DNA from: an uncultured Blautia sp.
GTDB taxonomy: Bacteria; Bacillota; Clostridia; Lachnospirales; Lachnospiraceae
Direction of reading: 5' to 3'
NCBI GenBank assembly: GCA_900552095.1
Contig: URYM01000094.1
Coordinates: forward strand, 1 to 6,940
Length of the DNA stretch: 6,940 bases
Part shown: positions 1-5,835 of the stretch, one piece after another
How the letters are laid out: every line of letters begins with the position of its first letter
How positions within the stretch are numbered: the stretch's first letter is position 1
Position numbers and translations under genes: made by a program
The notes under the pieces: model-generated
Database searches by the model: none
Told to the model about the DNA's origin: nothing
What the model saw: only the letters and a program-made list of their open reading frames with translations

Positions 1-49
1 ATCTACACGCGTAAGATCGTCGGCAGCGTCAGATGTGTATAAGAGACAG
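1..49 (+). other. Nextera i5-side sequencing adapter (artefact)
   Basis: Bases 1-8 are the tail of the P5 arm, 9-16 (GCGTAAGA) sit where the i5 index belongs, 17-30 are the read-1 adapter segment and 31-49 are the Tn5 mosaic end AGATGTGTATAAGAGACAG. This is library construct, not genome. Genomic sequence begins at base 50. An ATG at 35 inside the mosaic end makes the following reading frame look as if it had a start codon; it does not. Confidence 0.98.
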
Positions 50-343
50 GAACATGCTTCTCAGGCTGCAAAAGCGCAGCAGGAAGTCAGCAGCCTGACC
101 AACGAACTGCTCCGGAAAAATGCCGATACCCTGAAAACCGCCACCCTCGAAACTGCCAGAGAATCAGAACGCGGTATTGTAGATATGGAAACTTTAAAAC
201 ATACCAACGAATCCCTGATCTCCACGCTGGATGAAGTAATGAAAATCCAGGAAGATGGACGGCAGAAACGTGCGGCCGCCGAAGCCGAATTAAACCGTAT
301 GGAAGGAGAACTGAAAAGTAAACTCCTGGAACTCAGAAAATAG
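50..343 (+). CDS. telA: TelA-family toxic anion resistance protein, C-terminal fragment
   Basis: This is the last 97 residues of a TelA/KlaA-family protein (toxic anion resistance family, PF05816); the rest lies beyond the contig edge. Family members are usually about 350-400 residues, so roughly a quarter is visible. The recognisable part is the highly charged helical end: [14 protein letters not shown] at about visible residues 36-49, then [18 protein letters not shown] at about 57-74, then a Glu/Lys-rich heptad-like tail ending at TAG. Family members were first linked to tellurite resistance, but in Firmicutes they are widespread and often tied to general envelope or stress tolerance; no catalytic residues are known to me. 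The stop is followed at once by a terminator, so this is the last gene of its unit. The family call is from sequence likeness only. The true start is not in the window. Confidence 0.85.
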   Translation, partial: EHASQAAKAQQEVSSLTNELLRKNADTLKTATLETARESERGIVDMETLKHTNESLISTLDEVMKIQEDGRQKRAAAEAELNRMEGELKSKLLELRK

Positions 344-351
344 AAATTTTC

Positions 352-394
352 AAAAGGCACAGAAGGACGCTCTTCCTCTTTTTCTGTGCCTTTT
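352..394. terminator. Bidirectional intrinsic terminator between convergent genes
   Basis: A perfect 13-bp inverted repeat (AAAAGGCACAGAA at 352-364, TTCTGTGCCTTTT at 382-394) encloses a 17-base loop. The A-run on the left and T-run on the right give a U-tract in both directions. It lies 8 bases after the telA-type stop and 3 bases beyond the stop of the minus-strand operon ending at 398, so it probably ends both transcripts. Confidence 0.9.
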
Positions 395-397
395 CTT

Positions 398-634
398 CTA
401 CTCCCACCCGTTCATAATCTGCAAGATCTTTTCCTCATAATCTCCTGTATATTCCTCCTGCTTTCCACCATTTCTCACATTGCTTTCCGCTCCGTACTCA
501 TTTTCACAGAATTCCCACACATGATATCCCACACCACGGTAGGCAAAATCCAGACTGCCCAGTCCGTCTTCCTCATGATACTCATATTCCCATCCTTTCT
601 CTGCAAGATATTTCTGTAATTTTTCCAGTCTCAT
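398..634 (-). CDS. Conserved-looking 78-residue protein, last gene of sigma operon
   Basis: I do not recognise a named domain. The protein has 78 residues, is acidic and rich in aromatics, has no signal peptide and no membrane segment, and is probably cytoplasmic. It opens with a helical MRLEKLQKYLAEKGW, continues with a likely beta-rich part containing HEEDGLGSLDFAYRGVGYHVWEF, and ends with a second helix (YEEKILQIMNGWE). Support for a real gene: its ATG (634-632) overlaps the TGA of the lipoprotein gene as ATGA, a typical translational coupling junction; an AAGGAG ribosome binding site lies 5 bases upstream (forward 642-647); and the stop is followed directly by a terminator. It is cotranscribed with the sigma factor, membrane protein and lipoprotein upstream, so a role in the same response is inferred but untested. 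Confidence 0.8.
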   Translation of the reverse strand: MRLEKLQKYLAEKGWEYEYHEEDGLGSLDFAYRGVGYHVWEFCENEYGAESNVRNGGKQEEYTGDYEEKILQIMNGWE

Positions 635-1551
635 TTCTCTTCTCCTTTTCCTGATCTGTCTCTGATGCCCTGTTTTTTCTTCCTCCGGATCTTTCTGACA
701 AGCAGCACTGCCAGTGCTGCAAGACCGCCGATTCCGGCCAGATAAGGAAGCGCTATCAAAGCAGCCACAGCAAACTCCCTCAAGCCTCCGCCAAAACGAT
801 ACAGGGAGTTTTCCAGACCATCTTTAACTTCCGTCCAGAATCCCCCTCCTGTTCCCGATGAAGACTCCCGCTCCACCTCCTGTACCTGGAGGTACAGCGT
901 ACTGTATGTTACCTGATTGTCCATCGCCCTCAGTCTGGACTCATAAGATTCAATCTCATAATTTACCTCTGTCAGCCGCCCCTGAACGGCGATAACATCC
1001 TCCAGCTGCTCCGCCTGTTCCATCAGTCTTAAAAGACTTTCCTGTTCGGTTCGCAGCGCGGACAGCCGGCTTTCTGTATCCACATACTGCAGTGTCACGT
1101 CCTCTGTATTCTCCCGGATTCCGGTTACAGATGCCCCCGCTTGAATCTCTTCTGTCAGTTCGTCCAGCTTCTCCGCCGGAATACGTATCGTCAGATCTGC
1201 ACTTCTGTTTTTTTCCTCCTTTTGTCCGCTGATTCCGCTGCTCTCCAGATAACCTCCCAGATCTTCCGTCTTTTTCCTTGCCATTTCCCAGAAATCATCA
1301 AAGTGCTCCGTCTCTGCCTGAATATTCCTGGTTACGATCCGTTTCTGGCCTGCCGGGATAGCGCTGTCACCTGCCGGAATACTGCTGTCCTCTGCTCCTT
1401 CCATCTCCGACTCCGGCAGGGATGCAGATTCCCCATAACCGATGTCAGCTGCACTCTGTACTGCTGTCGTCTCCGCAGTTTTCTCTGCCTGGCAGCCCGC
1501 CAGAATAAAGCTGCCCGCCAGCAGCAACATCATCCATCTTTTTTTCTTCAT
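631..1551 (-). CDS. DUF4349 domain lipoprotein with C-terminal membrane anchor
   Basis: This 306-residue envelope protein belongs to the DUF4349 family, whose function is not established. Residues 1-20 form a lipoprotein signal: KKKR, a hydrophobic stretch and the lipobox LAGC with Cys20 as the expected lipidation site. An acidic, low-complexity linker follows (about 21-66, with a short repeat around IPAG). Residues 70-225 look like the DUF4349 core: a small alpha/beta part, a predicted coiled coil at about 155-212 (SRLSALRTEQESLLRLMEQ onward), then a beta strand (VTYSTLYLQVQEV). Residues 260-285 are a clear transmembrane helix followed by RKIRRKKK, which should sit in the cytoplasm by the positive-inside rule. 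The core is therefore extracellular and possibly tethered at both ends. It starts 15 bases after the upstream gene and overlaps the next by 4. An AAAGGGGG ribosome binding site lies about 8 bases before the ATG. Sensor, scaffold or envelope-maintenance roles are all possible. Confidence 0.85.
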   Translation of the reverse strand: MKKKRWMMLLLAGSFILAGCQAEKTAETTAVQSAADIGYGESASLPESEMEGAEDSSIPAGDSAIPAGQKRIVTRNIQAETEHFDDFWEMARKKTEDLGGYLESSGISGQKEEKNRSADLTIRIPAEKLDELTEEIQAGASVTGIRENTEDVTLQYVDTESRLSALRTEQESLLRLMEQAEQLEDVIAVQGRLTEVNYEIESYESRLRAMDNQVTYSTLYLQVQEVERESSSGTGGGFWTEVKDGLENSLYRFGGGLREFAVAALIALPYLAGIGGLAALAVLLVRKIRRKKKQGIRDRSGKGEEK

Positions 1552-1566
1552 CCCTGATTCCCCCTT

Positions 1567-2229
1567 TCATGAGACCGTCACCAAAAGAAAACATAACCTT
1601 CCATCTATCCTCCTCACAAACCTGTAAGTTCCCGGATCGTCTACTCCAAAGGTATCCAGATCAAACTCTTCCTCTCTGATTTCTCCGGGATCTAAGATTT
1701 CTTCTGTCTCCTCCTCCGTCTTCCATATCTGTCTCCACTGTCCCTCTTCCAGATATTCTACTGCAAGCACACAGGAGACTCCCATCTCTCCCGATCCTTG
1801 ATTTTTCAAAATCGTCCGGATCTGTCCTCCTTCCTCGCCGCCAAGACGCCACCTCTTTTCTGTCTCATCTGTTCCTCCATACTCTTCTGTTTCCGCATCG
1901 CTTTTCTCCCGGATTCCGGAATCTTCCCCACTTTCCTCTGATATACTTTCCCCGGACGCATCCATCTGAAGTTCCTCTGATTTCTCCTCTCCGATCGCCC
2001 ACACTTCCGGATTCCCCTGAACTGCTGCAAACAGGAGCAGGACAGCAGCAGCGGCAGCTGTCAGATACTTCTTTTTCTTCCTTTTCCTGCCTATTTTCCG
2101 GATTTTATTCTGAAAATCTTCTGAAAAATCATGTTCTCCTGCAATCTCTTCCCGGTCAGGCATTTCCTTCCACTTTTCTTCCCAGTATGATTCCAGCAGT
2201 TCTTTCAGCAGCTTTTCCTCCCTACTCAC
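1567..2229 (-). CDS. Single-pass membrane protein, probable anti-sigma factor with Ig-like domain
   Basis: This 220-residue protein has a cytoplasmic head of about 54 residues, one membrane helix at about 55-72 (AAAAAVLLLFAAV) preceded by RKRKKKK, an acidic Ser/Glu-rich linker (about 81-125) and an extracellular domain (about 136-220). The head contains HDFSEDFQNKIRKIGRKRKKK, which resembles heads of sigma-associated membrane proteins in Clostridia. The outer domain has the pattern LAVEYLEEGQW ... LDPGE ... DPGTYRFVRRI, like the bacterial Ig-like fold found in many Firmicute surface proteins. No zinc-binding HxxxCxxC anti-sigma motif is present. The start is GTG at 2229-2227, preceded by GGAGGAGG (forward 2233-2240), and it overlaps the sigma-factor stop by 8 bases, so translation is probably coupled. 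The anti-sigma role is inferred from this overlap and topology; a signalling-only membrane protein is the main alternative. Confidence 0.72.
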   Translation of the reverse strand: MSREEKLLKELLESYWEEKWKEMPDREEIAGEHDFSEDFQNKIRKIGRKRKKKKYLTAAAAAVLLLFAAVQGNPEVWAIGEEKSEELQMDASGESISEESGEDSGIREKSDAETEEYGGTDETEKRWRLGGEEGGQIRTILKNQGSGEMGVSCVLAVEYLEEGQWRQIWKTEEETEEILDPGEIREEEFDLDTFGVDDPGTYRFVRRIDGRLCFLLVTVS

Positions 2230-2764
2230 AGGCCTCCTCCTCTCTCAGCAGTGTCTGCAGCTTCTTCCGGGCACGAAAGATCTTTCCATTTGCAGTCTTT
2301 GGTGAAATCCCCATCATCCCGGCTACCTCTTTTTCACTCATTTCGTGGAGATATCGGTACTCCAGCGCAATCCGGTATTCTTCCGGAAGCCTGTCAATGG
2401 CCTGAAAGATCCTCTCCCGGGATTCCTTCTGCAGATAAAGTTCCAGAAGATCCTCTCCTGCCTGCCCTTCCCACTCCTCATAAGATTCCACTTTTATCTT
2501 TTTCTGTCTTCTCACAATATCAATTGCTTTATTTCTCACGATCGTACCAAGAAACTTCCTCGTTTCTCTGCTTCTGGGATCTTTTACCCGATCCATGTGG
2601 TTCGCCAGTGCCAGAAAGGTTTCCTGTACCGCATCCTCTGCCAGATGAGCGTCATGAAGAATCTGATCTGCCAGATACCATAGAAAATGACTGTACGTCT
2701 CATAAATAATCTGAAAACAGTTTTTCTCTTCCGGTGTATCCAGCATATCTAAAAAAATCAGCAT
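2222..2764 (-). CDS. RNA polymerase sigma-70/ECF-type sigma factor
   Basis: This 180-residue sigma factor of the two-domain (regions 2 and 4) type directs RNA polymerase to a specific promoter set. Region 2 spans about residues 17-86: the helix IYETYSHFLWYLADQIL, the hallmark DAVQETFLALA, and KFLGTIVRNKAIDIVRR for DNA contact and melting. A charged linker follows. Region 4 covers about 118-172: IDRLPEEYRIALEYRYLH, then the helix-turn-helix MSEKEVAGMMGISPKTANGK, then a basic recognition-helix end (KIFRARKKL). I chose ATG 2764, giving MLIFLDMLDTPEEK, because relatives commonly begin near there and AAGGGGAAGG lies just upstream. An in-frame ATG at 2815 would add 17 residues and also has a possible AGG site, so it is not excluded. 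It is the first gene of a tight operon, and the overlapping next gene is its likely membrane-bound inhibitor. The target promoters are unknown. Confidence 0.88.
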   Translation of the reverse strand: MLIFLDMLDTPEEKNCFQIIYETYSHFLWYLADQILHDAHLAEDAVQETFLALANHMDRVKDPRSRETRKFLGTIVRNKAIDIVRRQKKIKVESYEEWEGQAGEDLLELYLQKESRERIFQAIDRLPEEYRIALEYRYLHEMSEKEVAGMMGISPKTANGKIFRARKKLQTLLREEEACE

Positions 2765-2818
2765 AGCCTTCCCCTTATGTACTTTTCCATTTCCTTCTTT
2801 ATTAATTAAACGCATTTT

Positions 2819-2839
2819 AACCTGCTTTTACTTCAGGTT
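2819..2839. repeat. Inverted repeat upstream of sigma-factor gene
   Basis: AACCTG (2819-2824) and CAGGTT (2834-2839) form a perfect 6-bp inverted repeat with a 9-base spacer, just before the alternative ATG at 2815. In RNA it would be a small hairpin able to mask the AGG of that start. As DNA it could be a half-site pair for a regulator. Six-base arms can arise by chance, so confidence is low. Confidence 0.35.
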
Positions 2840-2845
2840 TTTCAT
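2828..2845 (-). other. Possible 5-codon leader ORF (MKNLK) before sigma operon
   Basis: On the minus strand ATG AAA AAC CTG AAG TAA is preceded by GAGG at a 5-base spacing (forward CCTC 2851-2854), a good ribosome binding site for so short a frame. It ends inside the spacer of the small inverted repeat at 2819-2839. It could be a leader minigene, or simply a chance frame in an A-rich leader. Confidence 0.25.
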
Positions 2846-2862
2846 TTTTTCCTCAAAATATT

Positions 2863-2906
2863 TAGAAAAGCAGGAAATGCACATAAAATCGTGCATCTTT
2901 CCTGCT
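2863..2906 (-). terminator. Intrinsic terminator of the thyA-folA operon
   Basis: AGCAGGAAATGCAC (2869-2882) pairs with GTGCA + TTTCCTGCT (2891-2895 and 2898-2906), leaving a 2-base bulge and an 8-base loop. Read on the minus strand the 14-bp stem ends in CTGCT and runs into TTTC, then an A/T-rich tract. It lies 21 bases after the folA stop, separating the folate genes from the sigma operon. Confidence 0.85.
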
Positions 2907-2927
2907 CCTTTTCTATCCTGGGATTCC

Positions 2928-3422
2928 TTAACCTTTTTTCCGTTCATACTGACAGAACGTAAATTCCAGATCAAAATACGTCTGCTCTTCGCTCTCTGCC
3001 GTCACTTCCCACTCCGGCATCTCATCCAGATTGGGAAAATAGGTGTCCGCTTCATAAGAAAAATCAATCTTCGTCACATGGATCAGATTGCAGTAAGGAA
3101 GCAGCATTTCATAAATCTGCCCTCCTCCTACCACATAAATATCATCATCCTCATACTTTTTCAGTTCTTCCAGAAGCGCTTCCTCCGTATGCACCACAAT
3201 GGCTCCATGCCCGTCATAATTTTCTTTTCTGGTCAGCACGATATTCGTTCTGTTTTTCAGCGGAAGCCCTCCCGGAAAGCTCTCCAGCGTTTTTCTGCCC
3301 ATCACCACTACGTGGCCGCTGGTCTCCTGCCGAAAAAACTTCTGATCCATGGGAATCCGCACCAGAAGATCGTTTCCTTTTCCGATCGCCCAGTTTTTAT
3401 CCACTGCAACAATTGCTTTCAT
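2928..3422 (-). CDS. folA: Dihydrofolate reductase
   Basis: This cytoplasmic enzyme reduces dihydrofolate to tetrahydrofolate with NADPH and is the target of trimethoprim. It has 164 residues, the usual bacterial length. Visible hallmarks: the N-terminal strand MKAIVAVDKNWAIGKGNDLL with the Met20-type loop; the acidic catalytic residue Asp26 in RIPMDQKFF; VVVMGRKTLESF (about 38-49), the NADPH-binding segment; Arg58 in LKNRTNIVLTR, expected to hold the folate glutamate tail; and IYVVGGGQIYEMLLP with the conserved Gly-Gly turn. The C-terminal strand is TFCQYERKKG. Only 13 bases separate it from thyA, and its AAGGAGG ribosome binding site (forward 3431-3437) overlaps the thyA stop codon, so the two are cotranscribed and probably coupled. 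The pairing fits the pathway, since ThyA produces the dihydrofolate this enzyme recycles. It looks like the chromosomal housekeeping form rather than a mobile trimethoprim-resistance dfr. Confidence 0.96.
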   Translation of the reverse strand: MKAIVAVDKNWAIGKGNDLLVRIPMDQKFFRQETSGHVVVMGRKTLESFPGGLPLKNRTNIVLTRKENYDGHGAIVVHTEEALLEELKKYEDDDIYVVGGGQIYEMLLPYCNLIHVTKIDFSYEADTYFPNLDEMPEWEVTAESEEQTYFDLEFTFCQYERKKG

Positions 3423-3435
3423 CTTCGTTTCCTCC

Positions 3436-4284
3436 TTAAACTGCTATGGGAATATTTTTTATCTGAGGCCCTGTCACATAATTTTCCACATGCAGATCAT
3501 CCACAGTAAAATCATAAAAGTTCCTGATCTCCGGGTTCAGCCAGACCTTCGGCGCATCATACACCGGCCTTTTGATCAATTCCTGCACCAGAGGAATATG
3601 CCGGTCATAAATATGCGCATCTGCAATCACGTGGAGCAGCTCGCCTGGATTCATATCACAGACCTGAGCCAGCATATGAACCAGCAGAGCATACTGACAT
3701 ACATTCCAGTTATTGGCCGCCAGTACATCCTGGGATCTCTGATTGAGTACCGCATTTAGAGTAAGCCTGTCTTCCCCCGGCCGCTTTGTCACATTAAAAG
3801 TCATAGAGTACGCACAGGGGTATAGATTCATCTCATGGAGATCCTGATGCACATAAATATTAGTCATGATCCGGCGGCTGTAGGGATTATGTTTTAAATC
3901 ATAGATCACCCGATCCACCTGATCCATCATACCTTCCTTATATTGATGCTTTACCTGAAGCTGATAACCGTAAGCCTTTCCGATGGATCCATCTTCATCT
4001 GCCCAGCTGTCCCAGATTCTGGGACCCAGATCATGGATGTTGTTGGATTTTTTCTGCCAGATCCATAAAAGTTCGTCAAAACAGCTCTTAAGTCCTGTTC
4101 TGCGCAGAGTGATCGCCGGAAATTCCTTTGACAGATCATACCTGTTCACCACACCGAATTTTTTCACTGTGTAAGCCAGGGTTCCATCTTCCCAGTGGGG
4201 ACGCACCTTCTCCCCTTCCGTACTGCAGCCGTTTTCTATAATGTCCCGGCACATATCAATAAATATTTTATCTGCAAAGCTCAT
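3436..4284 (-). CDS. thyA: Thymidylate synthase (divergent ThyA)
   Basis: It converts dUMP to dTMP using methylene-tetrahydrofolate as carbon donor and reductant. At 282 residues it is slightly longer than the 264 of E. coli. Recognisable parts: DELLWIWQ with Glu71, IWDSW (Trp91), GKAYGYQ, NPYSRRIM (Arg137-Arg138, phosphate binding from the partner subunit), catalytic Cys157 in LYPCAYSMTF, NQRSQDV with Arg183, NNWN (Asn194), ADAHIYDRH with His224 and Tyr226, and the C-terminal IPIAV. It differs from the classic enzyme: the motif after the catalytic Cys reads CAYSMTF instead of a CHxxxQF-like sequence, and the usual N-terminal RTGT loop is EDGT. I chose ATG 4284 because AGGAGG stands 6 bases upstream. 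The in-frame ATG at 4308 falls at about the predicted transcript start. It is the first gene of the thyA-folA operon. Confidence 0.95.
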   Translation of the reverse strand: MSFADKIFIDMCRDIIENGCSTEGEKVRPHWEDGTLAYTVKKFGVVNRYDLSKEFPAITLRRTGLKSCFDELLWIWQKKSNNIHDLGPRIWDSWADEDGSIGKAYGYQLQVKHQYKEGMMDQVDRVIYDLKHNPYSRRIMTNIYVHQDLHEMNLYPCAYSMTFNVTKRPGEDRLTLNAVLNQRSQDVLAANNWNVCQYALLVHMLAQVCDMNPGELLHVIADAHIYDRHIPLVQELIKRPVYDAPKVWLNPEIRNFYDFTVDDLHVENYVTGPQIKNIPIAV

Positions 4285-4316
4285 ACGACTCCTCCTCTCC
4301 CTTTTCATTCTCTTCT

Positions 4317-4345
4317 ATTCTACACGAAAACAGGATGCAGTACAA
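4317..4345 (-). promoter_or_regulatory. thyA-folA promoter
   Basis: On the minus strand, TTGTAC (forward 4340-4345) is a -35 box, followed by a 17-base spacer and TAGAAT (forward 4317-4322) as -10. Both are close to the sigma-A consensus. Transcription should start near 4310, giving a leader of about 26 bases before ATG 4284 and arguing against the upstream ATG at 4308. Confidence 0.75.
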
Positions 4346-4363
4346 TGTTTCTTCTGCATCCTG
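4331..4363. repeat. Perfect 10-bp inverted repeat between divergent promoters
   Basis: CAGGATGCAG (4331-4340) and CTGCATCCTG (4354-4363) are exact reverse complements around a 13-base spacer. The left arm lies in the thyA promoter spacer, the thyA -35 sits between the arms, and the right arm ends 2 bases before the vanZ-type -35. The position suits a shared operator with half-sites about 23 bp apart. It could also form an RNA hairpin, but no gene upstream needs a terminator here. Confidence 0.6.
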
Positions 4364-4365
4364 CT

Positions 4366-4394
4366 TTGACTTTTTTCTCCTGCCGTGCTATAGT
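4366..4394 (+). promoter_or_regulatory. Promoter of VanZ-family gene
   Basis: TTGACT (4366-4371), a 17-base spacer and TATAGT (4389-4394) are each one mismatch from the sigma-A consensus. The start should fall near 4401, leaving a leader of about 28 bases that contains AGGAGG (4416-4421) 7 bases before ATG 4429. Confidence 0.82.
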
Positions 4395-4428
4395 TTGTCC
4401 CGGATATCGTTTTTCAGGAGGTTCTGCT

Positions 4429-4902
4429 ATGAAAAAATCACTGCATCCGTTCTGGAAGGTCTGCTCCTTCCTCCCGGCTCTGCTTCTTATGTGCACCATC
4501 TTTTCCTTTTCCGCCCAGACCGGAGAAGTCTCTTCAGGGCTGAGTTATCAGGTCAGCGCCAGGCTGGTAGACACTGTCTCTTCCGTTTCCGGAAAAGAAC
4601 TGTCCGATGATGACCGGGAAATGTGGATCGACCGGATCCATACACCGATCCGCAAAGCCGCCCACATGAGCGAATACTGTCTGCTGGCCCTCTTTGTTTC
4701 CCTTCCTCTGACTGTCTGGGGAATTCGTGGAAGAAAACGCTTTCTTCTTGCTCTTGCCTTCTGTACCGCCTTCGCCGGATCAGATGAATTCCACCAGTCC
4801 TTTGTCGGAGGACGCGGCCCCTCCCTCTTCGATGTCCTCATCGATTCCGCAGGTGCCGCCGCGGGCTGTGCTCTGCTCTTAATCTTCAAAAACCGGCGTT
4901 GA
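4429..4902 (+). CDS. VanZ-family membrane protein
   Basis: This 157-residue integral membrane protein carries the VanZ-like pattern (PF04892). It has four likely membrane helices: about 10-30, 80-98, 103-120 and 134-153. Conserved motifs are RKAAHMSEY (about 75-83) at the start of helix 2 and DEFHQSFVGGRGPSLFDVLID (about 119-139) between helices 3 and 4, with charged residues Glu82, Asp119, Glu120, His122, Arg129, Asp135 and Asp139. The segment between helices 1 and 2 (about 31-72) is polar and probably extracellular. VanZ itself gives low-level teicoplanin resistance, but most family members stand outside van clusters and have no assigned reaction, so I give no symbol. ATG 4429 is chosen because AGGAGG is 7 bases upstream and the promoter is 35 bases further up; the open frame runs further 5' but that part overlaps thyA. 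Its last 24 bases overlap the 3' end of cysK on the other strand. Confidence 0.9.
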   Translation: MKKSLHPFWKVCSFLPALLLMCTIFSFSAQTGEVSSGLSYQVSARLVDTVSSVSGKELSDDDREMWIDRIHTPIRKAAHMSEYCLLALFVSLPLTVWGIRGRKRFLLALAFCTAFAGSDEFHQSFVGGRGPSLFDVLIDSAGAAAGCALLLIFKNRR

Positions 4903-5808
4903 CAGATATCTGTCTCCGTTATCCGGCAGAATTACCACAATATTTTTCCCTTCCATTTCCGACCGGGAAGCCAGAAGCGCGGCCGCACGGACAGCTGCCC
5001 CGGCGGAAATCCCCACCAGGATCCCTTCCGTCCTTCCAATCTCCCTGGCTGTCTCTATTGCCTCTTCATTTTTTACCGGAATTATCTCATCATAGAGATC
5101 CACATCCAGCACCGCCGGCACAAATCCGGCGCCAATTCCCTGGATCATATGTGGACCCGGTTTTCCTCCGGACAAAACGGGGGAACTTTCCGGTTCCACC
5201 GCAACTACCCTCACCTCCGGTTTCTTCCGCTTCAGAAATCTCCCGGTTCCGGTCAGAGTTCCGCCTGTTCCCACTCCGGCTACCAGTACATCCACCCTGC
5301 CCTCTGTATCCTCCCAGATCTCCGGCCCTGTCGTCTGCTCATGGGTCCGGGGATTGGCCTCGTTATCAAACTGTCCCGGTATAAAGCTTCCCGGAATTTC
5401 CTTTGCCAGTTCTCCGGCCCGCTCTATGGCTCCCGCCATGCCTCTGGCTCCTTCTGTCAGAACCAGCTCCGCCCCATAGCCTTTCAAAAGCTTTCTCCGC
5501 TCCAGACTCATCGTCTCCGGCATAACCAGGATCAGGCGATAGCCCTTTGCCGCAGCCAGTGATGCAAGACCGATTCCGGTATTGCCGCTGGTGGGCTCAA
5601 TGATTACGCTTCCCGCCTTTAGTTTCCCCTCTTCCTCCGCCGCCTTTATCATAGAGAGCGCCGCTCTGTCTTTCACGCTTCCGGAAGGATTCAATCCCTC
5701 TACCTTGGCCAGAATCCTGGCCTTAAGTCCATGATTTTTCTCATAATTCGACAGTTCCAGCAACGGAGTTTTTCCGATCAGCTCTTCCACACTCTTCGCG
5801 TAACGCAT
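4879..5808 (-). CDS. cysK: Cysteine synthase A (O-acetylserine sulfhydrylase)
   Basis: This PLP enzyme makes L-cysteine from O-acetyl-L-serine and sulfide in the cytoplasm. The 309 residues match the usual CysK length. Residues 11-20 (IGKTPLLELS) open the fold. Lys46 in NPSGSVKDR is the PLP Schiff-base lysine. PTSGNTGIGLA (72-82) is the substrate-binding loop, GVGTGGTLTGT (178-188) holds the PLP phosphate, and Ser268 in VGISAGAA contacts the pyridine nitrogen. The end reads LPDNGDRYLST, typical of CysK. I chose ATG 5808 because AAGGGTGAT, a good match to the 16S tail, lies just before it; a GTG at 5829 in frame would add only KRKGDR-type residues. The gene has its own promoter and an operator-like palindrome upstream. 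No serine acetyltransferase (cysE) gene is next to it here. It converges on the VanZ-family gene with a 24-base overlap and no visible terminator. Confidence 0.96.
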   Translation of the reverse strand: MRYAKSVEELIGKTPLLELSNYEKNHGLKARILAKVEGLNPSGSVKDRAALSMIKAAEEEGKLKAGSVIIEPTSGNTGIGLASLAAAKGYRLILVMPETMSLERRKLLKGYGAELVLTEGARGMAGAIERAGELAKEIPGSFIPGQFDNEANPRTHEQTTGPEIWEDTEGRVDVLVAGVGTGGTLTGTGRFLKRKKPEVRVVAVEPESSPVLSGGKPGPHMIQGIGAGFVPAVLDVDLYDEIIPVKNEEAIETAREIGRTEGILVGISAGAAVRAAALLASRSEMEGKNIVVILPDNGDRYLSTPVFED

Positions 5809-5835
5809 CCTATCACCCTTTCTTTTCACTATAAT

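Noticed and set aside
1141..1557. Plus-strand open frame of 138 codons
   Set aside because: It is antisense to the DUF4349 lipoprotein gene, has low-complexity Ser/Leu/Cys-rich content and no ribosome binding site or family likeness.
4285..4308. Eight extra N-terminal residues on ThyA (ATG at 4308)
   Set aside because: This ATG lies at about the predicted transcription start and lacks a good ribosome binding site, while ATG 4284 has AGGAGG at 6 bases.
4331..4363. Inverted repeat as an intrinsic terminator
   Set aside because: It lies between divergent promoters with no upstream gene running into it, so an operator role is more likely.
4195..4428. Longer N-terminus for the VanZ-family protein
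   Set aside because: The upstream part of the open frame overlaps thyA antisense and the promoter; ATG 4429 has an ideal ribosome binding site and begins a normal VanZ-like protein.
4429..4902. Glycopeptide resistance gene vanZ of a van cluster
   Set aside because: Only the family fold is supported; no vanHAX, vanY or VanRS genes are nearby, so a resistance role is not claimed.
4899..5562. Plus-strand open frames of 137-161 codons opposite cysK
   Set aside because: They are Pro/Ser/Arg-rich mirror frames of a high-GC conserved gene, with no start signals.
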